Source: Mycobacteriales bacterium (GTDB lineage Bacteria > Actinomycetota > Actinomycetes > Mycobacteriales > QHCD01). From it: a stretch of DNA of 39,764 bases. The stretch is from NCBI GenBank assembly GCA_036497565.1, contig DASXJE010000029.1, positions 1-39,764 on the forward strand, in the 5' to 3' direction. Numbering within the stretch: position 1 is the first letter of the stretch; each line of letters begins with the position of its first letter. Of the stretch, positions 31,703 through 39,666 are shown piece after piece. The notes below the pieces were generated by a model. That model did no database searches and had not been told where the DNA came from. It saw nothing but the letters and a program-made list of their open reading frames with translations. The position numbers were made by a program, and so were the translations under genes.

Positions 31703-32464
31703 GTGGCCGCCACCGACGCGCTGCTCGCCGATGCGCTCGGCCGGGATCCGGCCGGACCGCTGGTCACGTTCTACGACGACGCCAGCGGGGACCGGACCGA
31801 GCTTTCTGCGACCACGCTCGCCACCTGGGTGGCCAAGACCGCGAACCTGCTGCGCGACGAACTCGACATCGAGGCCGGCGCGCCGGTCGCGGTCCGGTTG
31901 CCCGCGCACTGGCAGACGGCGGCGGTGCTGCTCGCGGCGTGGTCGGCCGGCGCTGTCGTCGGCAGCCGTGCCGAAGGCGCCCGGGTCGTGTTCTGTGACG
32001 GTCCCGGGATCGAGGCGGCGCGCGTCGCCGGGCCCGACGACGTCGTCGCCTTCGCTCTCGCCCCGCTGGGCCGGCCCTTCGCCCGGCCACCGGAGGGAGC
32101 GATCGACTACGCCGCGCTCGTCCCCGGACAGGGCGACCACTTCGTCGCAGTTCCGCCGGTGGAGGACACGGCGCCGGCAGTCACCGACATCCCGGGCGTG
32201 CAGACCGGCGCCGACGTGGTGGCCGACGCCCGACGCCGGGCCGGCGAATGGGGCCTGACCACCGGTGACCGGGTGCTCTCGACACTCGCGTGGTCCGGTT
32301 ACGCCGAGTGGCGCGACGGGCTGATCGCACCGCTGGCGGCAGGGGCCTCGCTGGTGCTCTGCGCGTCGCCGGACCCGGCGGCGTTGACCCGCCGGGCCGA
32401 GGTCGAGCAGGTCACTGCGGTCCTCGGCGCCGGTGTCGACGGAGTGCGCAGCCTCGTCCGCTAG
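31703..32464 (+). CDS. TIGR03089 family protein, truncated AMP-binding-like
   Basis: The 253-residue protein resembles the N-terminal part of acyl-CoA/AMP-forming ligases: LVTFYDDASGDRTELSATTLATWVAKTANLLRDEL at the start and PAHWQTAAVLLAAWSAGAVV in the middle. The ATP-binding P-loop and C-terminal catalytic domain are missing, so it is probably not an active ligase. The family is widespread in actinobacteria and, from memory, lies beside the LCP gene (Rv3267-Rv3268). GTG 31703 has no clear ribosome-binding site. Its role is unknown. Confidence 0.75.
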   Translation: MAATDALLADALGRDPAGPLVTFYDDASGDRTELSATTLATWVAKTANLLRDELDIEAGAPVAVRLPAHWQTAAVLLAAWSAGAVVGSRAEGARVVFCDGPGIEAARVAGPDDVVAFALAPLGRPFARPPEGAIDYAALVPGQGDHFVAVPPVEDTAPAVTDIPGVQTGADVVADARRRAGEWGLTTGDRVLSTLAWSGYAEWRDGLIAPLAAGASLVLCASPDPAALTRRAEVEQVTAVLGAGVDGVRSLVR

Positions 32465-32472
32465 CCGGCGGC

Positions 32473-32478
32473 TAGTGT
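32473..32478 (+). promoter_or_regulatory. Candidate -10 box of the scoAB operon
   Basis: TAGTGT lies 45 nt before the scoA ATG, with AGGGAGG (32513-32519) next to the start. Confidence 0.35.
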
Positions 32479-32522
32479 CTCGATCAGAACAGCCTGCCCC
32501 GCGATCACGGACAGGGAGGCCG

Positions 32523-33326
32523 ATGGACAAGGTCGTGCGCAGCGCCGCCGAGGCGGTCGCCGACATCCGCCCGGGTGCCACCATCGCGGTCGGAGGCTTC
32601 GGGCTGTGCGGCGTACCGGATGTGCTGATCGCGGCCCTGCACGACACCGGTGTCGACGATCTGCGGCTGATCTCCAACAACTGCGGCGTCGACAAGGCCG
32701 GGCTCGGGATCCTTCTGCACGACAAGCGGATCTCCCGGATGACCAGCTCCTACGTCGGCGACAACAAGGAGTTCGCCCGCCAGTTCCTCTCCGGCGAGTT
32801 GGAGTTGGAGCTCTGCCCGCAGGGGACGCTCGCCGAACGGATGCGTGCGGGCGGCTGCGGGATTCCGGCGTTCTTCACCCCGGGCGGTGTGGGCACCCAG
32901 GTGTCCGAGGGCGGATTGCCTTGGCGCTACGCGCCGGACGGGTCGGTCCTCGTCGCGTCGCCGGCGAAGGAGACCCGCGTCTACGGCGACCAGGAATACG
33001 TTCTGGAGGAGTCGATTCGGGCCGACGTCGGGCTCGTCCGCGCGGCGGTGGGCGACCGGCATGGCAACCTCGTCTTCCACGAGTCGGCCCGCAATTTCAA
33101 CCCGCTCTGCGCGATGGCCGGCGCCCTGACGATCGCGGAGGTGGAGACACTGGTCGAACCCGGTGAAATCCTGCCCGAGAGCGTCCACACCCCGGGCGTC
33201 TTCGTGCAACGGGTGGTCGGCCCGGTCGGGACGCAGAACAAGCGGATCGAGCGGCACACCGTCCGCCGCCGCGACGCACCCGGCGGTGCAGCACCGGCCG
33301 CCGCCGGGAGCGAGGGGGGCGGCTGA
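32523..33326 (+). CDS. scoA: Succinyl-CoA:3-ketoacid CoA-transferase, subunit A
   Basis: The 267-residue alpha subunit has GGFGLCGVP (24-32), [29 protein letters not shown] and [23 protein letters not shown], all hallmarks of family I CoA-transferases. With ScoB it moves CoA from succinyl-CoA to acetoacetate, linking ketone-body or branched-chain degradation to the TCA cycle. The C-terminal 25 residues are Ala/Gly/Arg-rich and poorly conserved. ATG 32523 lies just after GGGAGG. Its stop overlaps the scoB start (TGATG). Confidence 0.93.
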   Translation: MDKVVRSAAEAVADIRPGATIAVGGFGLCGVPDVLIAALHDTGVDDLRLISNNCGVDKAGLGILLHDKRISRMTSSYVGDNKEFARQFLSGELELELCPQGTLAERMRAGGCGIPAFFTPGGVGTQVSEGGLPWRYAPDGSVLVASPAKETRVYGDQEYVLEESIRADVGLVRAAVGDRHGNLVFHESARNFNPLCAMAGALTIAEVETLVEPGEILPESVHTPGVFVQRVVGPVGTQNKRIERHTVRRRDAPGGAAPAAAGSEGGG

Positions 33327-33994
33327 TGGCACTCACCCGCACCCAGATGGCGGCCCGCGCAGCGCAGGAACTGGCGGACGGGCAGTACGCGAACCTCGGT
33401 ATCGGCCTGCCCACCCTGGTGCCCAACTACATCCCCGACGACGTCACCGTCGTCCTGCAGAGCGAGAACGGGATCCTCGGGGTCGGGCCCTACCCGTACG
33501 CCGGTGAGGAGGATCCCGACCTGATCAACGCGGGCAAGGAGACCGTCACCATCCTGCCGGGCGGGTCGTTCTTCGATTCGGCGACGTCCTTCGGCATGAT
33601 CCGTGGCGGCCATATCGACGTCGCAATCCTCGGCGCGATGCAGGTGTCCGGTCGCGGAGACCTGGCGAACTGGACCATCCCCGGAAAGATGATCAAGGGG
33701 ATGGGCGGCGCTATGGACCTGGTGCACGGCGCGAAACGGGTCGTCGCCCTGATGGAGCAGGTTGCGAAGGACGGCGCGCACAAGATCGTCGACGAGTGCA
33801 CGCTGCCGTTGACCGGGCGGGGCTGCGTGCAGCGGATCATCACCGACCTCGCCGTCCTCGACGTCACCGACCGTGGTCTGGTGCTGCGGGAGCTCGCTCC
33901 GGGGGTCGACGTCGAGCAGGTGCGGGCCAGCACCGGCCCGCCACTCACCGTCGACGCGCAGCCGGCGACCATCGGCGTGCTGGTCGACGGGTGA
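33326..33994 (+). CDS. scoB: Succinyl-CoA:3-ketoacid CoA-transferase, subunit B
   Basis: The 222-residue beta subunit carries the catalytic Glu47 in [10 protein letters not shown] (46-55), preceded by [17 protein letters not shown], and [29 protein letters not shown] downstream. Glu47 forms the glutamyl-CoA thioester intermediate. The length is normal. It is coupled to scoA upstream and to the DUF1028 gene downstream, which begins inside its stop (GTGA). Confidence 0.93.
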   Translation: MALTRTQMAARAAQELADGQYANLGIGLPTLVPNYIPDDVTVVLQSENGILGVGPYPYAGEEDPDLINAGKETVTILPGGSFFDSATSFGMIRGGHIDVAILGAMQVSGRGDLANWTIPGKMIKGMGGAMDLVHGAKRVVALMEQVAKDGAHKIVDECTLPLTGRGCVQRIITDLAVLDVTDRGLVLRELAPGVDVEQVRASTGPPLTVDAQPATIGVLVDG

Positions 33995-34815
33995 CCTTCT
34001 CGCTGGTCGCGCACGACGCCGCCGACGGCCGGCTCGGCGTCGCGGTGGCGACCTGCGCCCTCGCCGTCGGCCGCTCCGTTCCGTGGGCGCGGGGCGGGGT
34101 CGGCGCGATCGCCACCCAGGCGCACACGGACCGGGCCTACGGCGCCCGCGGGTTGGACCTGATGGCCGACGGTGCGTCGCCGGAGGCGGCGCTGCACCAG
34201 TTGCTCGCCGAGGACACGGACGCCGACGCGCGCCAGGTCGCCCTCGTCGACCGGCACGGCCGGGTGTCGGCGTGGACCGGAGGCTCGTGCCTGTCGGCGT
34301 GCGGGCACGTGACCGGGGACGGCTTCGCCGCACAGGGCAACATGCTGGCCTCGCGCTCGGTCATCCCGACGATGGCCGAGGCCTTCGTGGCGGCCGACGG
34401 GGAGCTGGCCGACCGGCTGCTCGTCGCACTGGCGGCCGCCGAGGACGCAGGTGGTGACGTCCGGGGTCGGCAGTCGGCCGCGCTCCTGGTGGTCGCCGAC
34501 GAGCCCACCGATCGGCCGTGGGACGCGGTGCCGGTGGACCTGCGGGTCGACGACGCGGCGGAGCCGGTGGCCGAGCTGCGCCGCCTGTTCGAGCTTCAGC
34601 GGGCCTACGAGCAGGGTGACTGGGTGACGCTGGGCGGACGGGCCCCCGGCGGGATGCGGGGGCTCTACGTCGCGCTCGACGCCGCCCACCGCGGCGACCT
34701 GCCGGCCGCCCGATCCGCGCTGGCCGAGCTACGCGGCCGCCCCGGGATGAACGCCGTACTGCGCCGGATGCGGACCGCCGGCCGGCTGCCACACGCCGGC
34801 GACCTGCTCGACTGA
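33991..34815 (+). CDS. DUF1028 family protein
   Basis: The 274-residue protein begins [46 protein letters not shown], the DUF1028 signature with its conserved VPWA and ATQ motifs. The family has an Ntn-hydrolase-like fold, but its substrate is not established. GTG 33991 overlaps the scoB stop by 4 nt, so it is translated with the CoA-transferase. A C-terminal region of about 70 residues ([15 protein letters not shown]) may be the peptidoglycan-binding-like extra domain of some members, though I see no clear motif. It ends convergent with the serine hydrolase gene. Confidence 0.8.
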   Translation: MTFSLVAHDAADGRLGVAVATCALAVGRSVPWARGGVGAIATQAHTDRAYGARGLDLMADGASPEAALHQLLAEDTDADARQVALVDRHGRVSAWTGGSCLSACGHVTGDGFAAQGNMLASRSVIPTMAEAFVAADGELADRLLVALAAAEDAGGDVRGRQSAALLVVADEPTDRPWDAVPVDLRVDDAAEPVAELRRLFELQRAYEQGDWVTLGGRAPGGMRGLYVALDAAHRGDLPAARSALAELRGRPGMNAVLRRMRTAGRLPHAGDLLD

Positions 34816-34823
34816 GGCCCTGA

Positions 34824-34837
34824 CCGGCGGCAGCCGG
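34824..34837. terminator. Short hairpin between convergent genes
   Basis: CCGGC-GGCA-GCCGG could form a 5 bp stem in the 27 bp between the DUF1028 and serine hydrolase genes. It is weak and may be chance at this GC content. Confidence 0.2.
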
Positions 34838-34842
34838 CGGAT

Positions 34843-36267
34843 CTAAGGGCGGATCGGCGTGCCGACCCGCACCCGATCGGTCTCCGCCACCGCGGCCTGG
34901 AACCGCTCGAACGGGTGCCAGCTCATCCCGCCCCGGATGACGCGGACCGTGCCGTCGTCGGCAACGTCGAACTGCAACGTTTCGCCGGCCGAGCCGTAAC
35001 CGCTGTCGTGGCTGATGCGCACGGTCGTCGGCCCGGTCAGCTCGAGTTCGGTGGGCTCCTCGGCCGGGTCGTCGGCCGTCGGCCCGATGGCGTAGAGCCG
35101 GCCGCCGAGCCGGGCGATGTCGGTCACCCCCCACAAGTTGGCGTAGCGACCGCACAGCCGGTCCAGGGAAGCGGCATCGATGCCGTCCGGCGGGTCGGGG
35201 TGGGCGGCGGCGATGTCGGTCAGCCGGACCGCGGCCTTCGCCAGGGACAGGGACGGCCCGTCGATGGCGTTGGTGAGCACGCTGACCGCGAGCCGGGCCC
35301 GCGGATCGAAGAGGGTGCAGGTGGCGTGCCCCGGATATCCCCCGCCGTGTCCGACCAGGCGGCGGCCGCCGACCTCACGGACCGCGAACCCGAGTGCGTA
35401 GTCGGAGTCGGCGCCCTCGACCTTCCACTCCGTGCGCTGCAGGATCCGCTTGGACCGGTCGCTGAGCAGCCGGTCGTCGCCGAGGAAATGCGCCGAGGTG
35501 AAGCGGCACAGGTCGTCGGCGGTGCTGAAGAACCCGGTCGCCGAGGCCAGCGCGCCGGTGTCGACGTGATCCACCGGGAGCCGGCGGTCGGCGTAGGAGA
35601 GCGCGGAGTATCCGGCGGCGTACTCCCCGCTGCGGGCCGGGTCGAATTCGGGGCCGGTGTGGGTCAGGCCCAGCCGGTCGACCACGGCCTTCTGCAGGAA
35701 CTCGGCGTAGCTGGTGCCGGTGACCGCCTCGACGACGAGCCCGAGCAGGCCGAATCCGATGTTGGAGTACTTGAACTGCTGGTTGGCCGGCAGGATCTCG
35801 GCGCCGTCGGCGACGACCGCGCGCAGCGCCGCCTCGTCCGGGAACGCCCGGTCCAGCTGCCAGAAATCGCCGTCCTGTCCGTCGCGGATGACGCCACCGC
35901 CGTGGGCGAGCAGTTCGCCGACGGTGCGGTCGCCGACCGGCGTACCGGCCAGCCACCCGAGGCGGGAGGCGAGCGCGTCGTCGAGCCGGAGCCGGCCGTC
36001 CTCGACCAGGCCCATGACCGCGGTGGCGGTGAACATCTTCGAGTGCGAGGCGATCCGGAACAGGTGCGAGGACGTCAGTGCCGTGCCGGCTTCGGCGTCG
36101 GCCAGGCCGTACGCCGAGGACATGACGACGCCGTCGTCGTACCACAGCGCAGCCTGCACGCCGGGCACCCGCAGGAAGGTCTGCCGGAAACCGAGCCAGC
36201 TCTGGAAGTAGTCGGCGGCGGATCGCACCGCGGCCAGGGTGAGGTCGGGCGCGGTGGTGTCAGGCAC
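34843..36267 (-). CDS. Serine hydrolase, beta-lactamase/class C-like family
   Basis: The 474-residue protein has the three class C signatures: SxxK as Ser74-Lys77 (ASHSKMFT), YxN as Tyr167-Asn169 (FKYSNIGFG) and the HGG motif at His307 (GHGGGYPGH). No signal peptide is visible, so it is probably cytoplasmic, an esterase or D-aminopeptidase rather than an exported penicillin-binding protein. Residues about 360-474 form an extra C-terminal domain as in many beta-lactamase-related hydrolases. GTG 36267 lies 7 nt after TAGGGT, another leaderless start. It is divergent from ugd. Confidence 0.88.
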   Translation of the reverse strand: MPDTTAPDLTLAAVRSAADYFQSWLGFRQTFLRVPGVQAALWYDDGVVMSSAYGLADAEAGTALTSSHLFRIASHSKMFTATAVMGLVEDGRLRLDDALASRLGWLAGTPVGDRTVGELLAHGGGVIRDGQDGDFWQLDRAFPDEAALRAVVADGAEILPANQQFKYSNIGFGLLGLVVEAVTGTSYAEFLQKAVVDRLGLTHTGPEFDPARSGEYAAGYSALSYADRRLPVDHVDTGALASATGFFSTADDLCRFTSAHFLGDDRLLSDRSKRILQRTEWKVEGADSDYALGFAVREVGGRRLVGHGGGYPGHATCTLFDPRARLAVSVLTNAIDGPSLSLAKAAVRLTDIAAAHPDPPDGIDAASLDRLCGRYANLWGVTDIARLGGRLYAIGPTADDPAEEPTELELTGPTTVRISHDSGYGSAGETLQFDVADDGTVRVIRGGMSWHPFERFQAAVAETDRVRVGTPIRP

Positions 36268-36274
36268 AGCGACG

Positions 36275-36280
36275 ACCCTA
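36275..36280 (-). promoter_or_regulatory. -10 box TAGGGT of the serine hydrolase, leaderless
   Basis: TAGGGT is followed by 7 nt (CGTCGCT) and GTG. No ribosome-binding site is needed. Confidence 0.5.
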
Positions 36281-36317
36281 GCCCCGCCCGGTGCCGCGAT
36301 CCGCCGAGCGGCTGTCC

Positions 36318-36323
36318 TACGCT
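36318..36323 (+). promoter_or_regulatory. Candidate -10 box of ugd
   Basis: TACGCT would give a leader of about 25 nt that contains GGAG (36344-36347) 7 nt before the GTG. Confidence 0.45.
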
Positions 36324-36354
36324 TTTGCGAGCCGACCATCTCTGGAGCCCCCCT

Positions 36355-37689
36355 GTGACCACCCCTGAGCCCGACCGTGTCCGGATGTCGGTCATCGGCA
36401 CCGGCTACCTCGGCGCGACCCATGCGGTCTGCATGACCGAGCTCGGCCACGAGGTGATCGGCGTCGACGTCGATGCGCGGAAGATCGCCCAGCTCGCGGC
36501 CGGCGAGGTGCCGTTCTTCGAGCCCGGCCTCCCCGAACTACTGCGCAAGAACCTCGACACCGGCCGGCTGCGATTCACGACATCCTTCGCGGAGGCGGCG
36601 GAGGCGGCGGACATGCATTTCGTCTGCGTCGGGACCCCGCAGGGTCGGGAAAATGCCGCGGACCTGTCCCAGGTCGACGCCGCCGTCGACGCCCTGGCGC
36701 CGCATCTGCGCCGCCGGTCATTGGTCGTCGGCAAGTCGACGGTGCCGACCGGTACGTCGGCCCGGCTCCGCACGCGCCTGCACCGGACCGCCCCGGCCGG
36801 CGCCGACGTGGAGCTCGCGTGGAACCCGGAGTTCCTTCGCGAAGGGCTCGCGGTCACCGACACCTTGCACCCCGACCGGCTGGTCTTCGGCGTCACCTCG
36901 GAGTGGGCCGAGGAGCGGCTGCGGTCGGCGTACGCCGCGATCATCGAGGCCGGCTGCCCGGTGGTCGTCACCGACTACGCGACCGCCGAACTGGTCAAGG
37001 TCGCCGCGAACTCCTTCCTGGCCACCAAGATCTCGTTCATCAACGCGATGGCCGAGGTGTGCGAGGTCGCCCACGCCGACGTCACGCAGCTGTCCGAGGC
37101 GCTCGGCTACGACGCACGGATCGGACCCCGGTTCCTGCAGCCCGGCCTCGGCTTCGGTGGGGGCTGCCTGCCCAAGGACATCCGGGCGTTCATGGCCCGG
37201 GCGGGCGAACTCGGGGCCGACCAGGCGCTGACCTTCCTCACCGACGTCGACGCGATCAACAAGCGCCGGCGGTCGCGCACCGTCGATCTGGCGCGAGAGG
37301 TGCTCGACGGCTCGTTCCGCGGCGCCCGGGTCACTTTGCTGGGTGCGGCGTTCAAGCCCAACTCCGACGACATCCGCGACTCGCCCGCTCTCGACGTCGC
37401 CGCCGCCATACACCGGCAGGGAGCGCGGGTCGTCGTCTATGACCCGGCGGCCAACGACAACGCCCGGCGCGACTACCCCGACCTCGAGTACGCCGACTCC
37501 GTCGACGAGGCGGCCCGGGACTCCGAACTCGTCCTCATGCTCACCGAGTGGACCGAGTTCCGTGAGATGGACCCGGCCCGCATCGGCGACCTGGTCGCGC
37601 GGCGCAACATCGTCGACGGCCGCAACGCCCTCGACCCGGTGCGCTGGCGGGCCGCCGGCTGGACCTACCGCGCCCTAGGCCGCCCCTGA
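36355..37689 (+). CDS. ugd: UDP-glucose 6-dehydrogenase
   Basis: The 444-residue enzyme oxidises UDP-glucose to UDP-glucuronate with two NAD+. It has the Rossmann loop GTGYLG (15-20), NPEFLREG with Glu160, Lys215 and Asn219, and the catalytic Cys271 in GFGGGCLPKD (266-275); AFKPNSDDIRDSPALD marks the C-terminal UDP-binding domain. GTG 36355 follows GGAG at 7 nt; ATG 36385, just before the Rossmann strand, is an alternative. It could supply uronic acid for the window's glycan or, via decarboxylation elsewhere, pentoses. It ends at a palindromic repeat shared with the convergent purE. Confidence 0.95.
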   Translation: MTTPEPDRVRMSVIGTGYLGATHAVCMTELGHEVIGVDVDARKIAQLAAGEVPFFEPGLPELLRKNLDTGRLRFTTSFAEAAEAADMHFVCVGTPQGRENAADLSQVDAAVDALAPHLRRRSLVVGKSTVPTGTSARLRTRLHRTAPAGADVELAWNPEFLREGLAVTDTLHPDRLVFGVTSEWAEERLRSAYAAIIEAGCPVVVTDYATAELVKVAANSFLATKISFINAMAEVCEVAHADVTQLSEALGYDARIGPRFLQPGLGFGGGCLPKDIRAFMARAGELGADQALTFLTDVDAINKRRRSRTVDLAREVLDGSFRGARVTLLGAAFKPNSDDIRDSPALDVAAAIHRQGARVVVYDPAANDNARRDYPDLEYADSVDEAARDSELVLMLTEWTEFREMDPARIGDLVARRNIVDGRNALDPVRWRAAGWTYRALGRP

Positions 37690-37718
37690 GTCTGTGCCGG
37701 CCTGGACCTCGGCACTCT

Positions 37719-37800
37719 GGACAAAACCCACTACTAGTGGCTTATGGACACGTCGTACGGCGTGTCGTGGACCAAAACCCACTACTAGTGGGTTTTGTCC
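37719..37800. repeat. Composite palindromic repeat element, copy 2, inverted
   Basis: The 82 bp element has 15 bp inverted ends (GGACAAAACCCACTA at 37719-37733 and its complement at 37786-37800). It contains CCACT-ACT-AGTGG at 37728-37740, a perfect 10 bp stem AAAACCCACT-ACT-AGTGGGTTTT at 37774-37796, and a near-perfect central palindrome at 37747-37766. The 21 nt core 37753-37773 is the exact reverse complement of 21249-21269. It lies between the convergent ugd and purE genes and could terminate both. Confidence 0.9.
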
Positions 37801-37819
37801 GGGAGTCCGGGCCTCGGGC

Positions 37820-38338
37820 TCAGCGGTCGGTGAGGCGGGACTGCAGCGCGACGTTCTTGTCCAGCGCGGTCTGGCGGAGCGCCTCCTGGAAGTCGGCCAT
37901 CGCGGCCCGCAGCCGATCGTCGCCGGCGGCCAGGATGCGTACGGCGAGCAGCCCCGCGTTGCGCGCTCCGCCGACCGACACCGTCGCCACCGGCACGCCG
38001 GCCGGCATCTGCACGATCGACAGCAACGAGTCGAGGCCGGAAAGGTGCGCCAGCGGCACGGGTACGCCGACCACCGGCAGCGGGGTCGCCGCCGCGATCA
38101 TGCCCGGCAGGTGCGCCGCTCCGCCGGCACCGGCGATGATCACCCGCAGGCCGCGGTCGGCAGCGGAGGTCGCGTAGTCGAGCATCTCCCGCGGCGTACG
38201 GTGCGCCGAGACCACCCGCACCTCGGTCGGCACCGCGAACTCGGCCAACGCATCGACCGCGCCGGACATCACCGGCCAGTCGGAGTCGCTGCCCATCACG
38301 ACGCCGACCTGCGGGGACGGTTCCGAGGACGTCGTCAC
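37820..38338 (-). CDS. purE: N5-carboxyaminoimidazole ribonucleotide mutase
   Basis: The 172-residue class I PurE converts N5-CAIR to CAIR in purine synthesis. It has VVMGSDSDW (13-21), SAHRTP with catalytic His46 (44-49) and [12 protein letters not shown] (69-80). It would act with PurK, whose gene lies just upstream; the GTG start at 38338 overlaps the purK stop by GTGA, so the two are translated together. Length is normal. Confidence 0.95.
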   Translation of the reverse strand: MTTSSEPSPQVGVVMGSDSDWPVMSGAVDALAEFAVPTEVRVVSAHRTPREMLDYATSAADRGLRVIIAGAGGAAHLPGMIAAATPLPVVGVPVPLAHLSGLDSLLSIVQMPAGVPVATVSVGGARNAGLLAVRILAAGDDRLRAAMADFQEALRQTALDKNVALQSRLTDR

Positions 38339-39492
38339 GAGGATGCCTCCGTGCCGTAGCGGAGCCAGTGCGCGGCGGCCAGCGCGCGGGCCCGGACCCG
38401 CTCCGGGTCGTCGCCCAGTGCGGTGACGTGCCCGATCTTGCGGCCCGGTCGCACGGTCTTGCCGTAGAGGTGCAGCTTCACGTCCGGCCAGTGGGCCATC
38501 AGGTGGTGCACCCGCTCGTCGATGGCGGGGCCCTCCGCCGGACCGCCGAGCAGATTGGCCATCGCCACCGCCGGTGCGGTCATCTCCGTGGCACCGAGCG
38601 GGTAGTCCAGCACCGCACGCAGGTGTTGCTCGAACTGCGACGTCCGCGAGCCCTCGATGCTCCAGTGCCCGGAGTTGTGCGGACGCATGGCCAACTCGTT
38701 GACGACCAGCCCGTCCGCGGTCTCGAACAGCTCGACGGCGAGAACGCCGACCACACCGAGCTTTGCGGCCACGGTGAGAGCGAGCGTCTGCGCCTGCGCG
38801 GAGAGCTCCTCGGACAGGTCCGGTGCGGGGGCCAGCACCTCGACGCAGATCCCGTCGTCCTGCACGGTCTGCACGACCGGCCAGGCGGCGCCCTGACCGA
38901 ACGGCGACCGCGCGACGACCGCGGCGAGCTCGCGCACGATCGGCACGCGCTCCTCGACGATCAGCGGGACACCCGACTCCAGCACGGCGTCGGCCTGGTC
39001 GACCGACGGCACGGTCCAGACCCCTTTGCCGTCGTAACCGCCGCGGCTGGCCTTGAGGACGAATGGCGTACCCACCCGGTCGGCGAAGTCCTGAAGGTCG
39101 GACCGCTCGCGCACCGGCGCCCAACGCGGCACGGGTACGCCGAGATCGGCGAGCCTTTCGCGCATCACCTGCTTGTCCTGGGCGCAGATCAGGGCCGCCG
39201 CACCGGGTGCGACGCGATGGCCGGCCTCGGCCAGGGCGGCGACGTGCTCGTTGGCCACGTGCTCGTGATCGAAGGTGACCACGTCGCACCCGGCCGCGAA
39301 GGCGGCGAGGTCGTCGTAGGACGTGTGATCCCCGATCACGACATCGGCGGCGACCACCGCGGCACCGTCCTGCGGCGAGGCGGCGAGGATGCGCAGCGAC
39401 TGCCCGAGGGAGATCGCCGCCTGGTGGGTCATCCGGGCGAGTTGCCCGGCACCGATCATCCCGACGACGGGCAGACCGGTACGCGGATCCAT
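38335..39492 (-). CDS. purK: N5-carboxyaminoimidazole ribonucleotide synthase
   Basis: The 385-residue ATP-grasp enzyme makes N5-CAIR from AIR, ATP and bicarbonate. It has [13 protein letters not shown] near the N-terminus, [37 protein letters not shown] and [13 protein letters not shown] in the metal/ATP site. ATG 39492 lies 8 nt after a TACCCT box, again a leaderless geometry; the upstream ATG/GTG codons are less well placed. No purine riboswitch fold is visible upstream. The same purE-purK pair follows the LCP/TIGR03089 region in mycobacteria. Confidence 0.95.
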   Translation of the reverse strand: MDPRTGLPVVGMIGAGQLARMTHQAAISLGQSLRILAASPQDGAAVVAADVVIGDHTSYDDLAAFAAGCDVVTFDHEHVANEHVAALAEAGHRVAPGAAALICAQDKQVMRERLADLGVPVPRWAPVRERSDLQDFADRVGTPFVLKASRGGYDGKGVWTVPSVDQADAVLESGVPLIVEERVPIVRELAAVVARSPFGQGAAWPVVQTVQDDGICVEVLAPAPDLSEELSAQAQTLALTVAAKLGVVGVLAVELFETADGLVVNELAMRPHNSGHWSIEGSRTSQFEQHLRAVLDYPLGATEMTAPAVAMANLLGGPAEGPAIDERVHHLMAHWPDVKLHLYGKTVRPGRKIGHVTALGDDPERVRARALAAAHWLRYGTEASS

Positions 39493-39500
39493 GACGCGAA

Positions 39501-39506
39501 AGGGTA
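39501..39506 (-). promoter_or_regulatory. -10 box TACCCT of purK, probably leaderless
   Basis: TACCCT is followed by 8 nt and ATG 39492, one base longer than the other leaderless starts in the window. Confidence 0.45.
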
Positions 39507-39577
39507 GCGGGCCGACCACACCGCACATTCATGGTCGCCGTGCCATGGCCTTCCGGTAGCCCGGGTGCCACAATCCA

Positions 39578-39603
39578 TTGACCCACATGCTTTGACCCAC
39601 ATG
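39578..39603. repeat. Tandem TTGACCCACATG repeat upstream of the last gene
   Basis: TTGACCCACATG occurs at 39578-39589 and 39592-39603, a 14 bp period, in the 174 bp purK/plus-strand intergenic region. Each copy starts with a -35-like TTGACC, but no -10 lies at the right distance. It may be a regulator site. Confidence 0.5.
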
Positions 39604-39666
39604 GCGCTCGGATTACGGCACCGCCCGAGCGGGTAAGTCGCAGGCACGCCATCGCGAGGGAGGCTC

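Noticed and set aside
34915-37689. A 924-codon plus-strand frame upstream of and including ugd
   Set aside because: Its first 480 codons are the opposite strand of the serine hydrolase. Ugd alone is full length from GTG 36355.
21220-37800. Palindromic copies as parts of a CRISPR array
   Set aside because: There are two elements 16.5 kb apart, each containing its own palindromes; no regular repeats and spacers and no cas genes.
39493-39666. Purine riboswitch upstream of purK
   Set aside because: The transcript looks leaderless (-10 box 8 nt before ATG), leaving no leader to fold, and no conserved riboswitch motif is visible.
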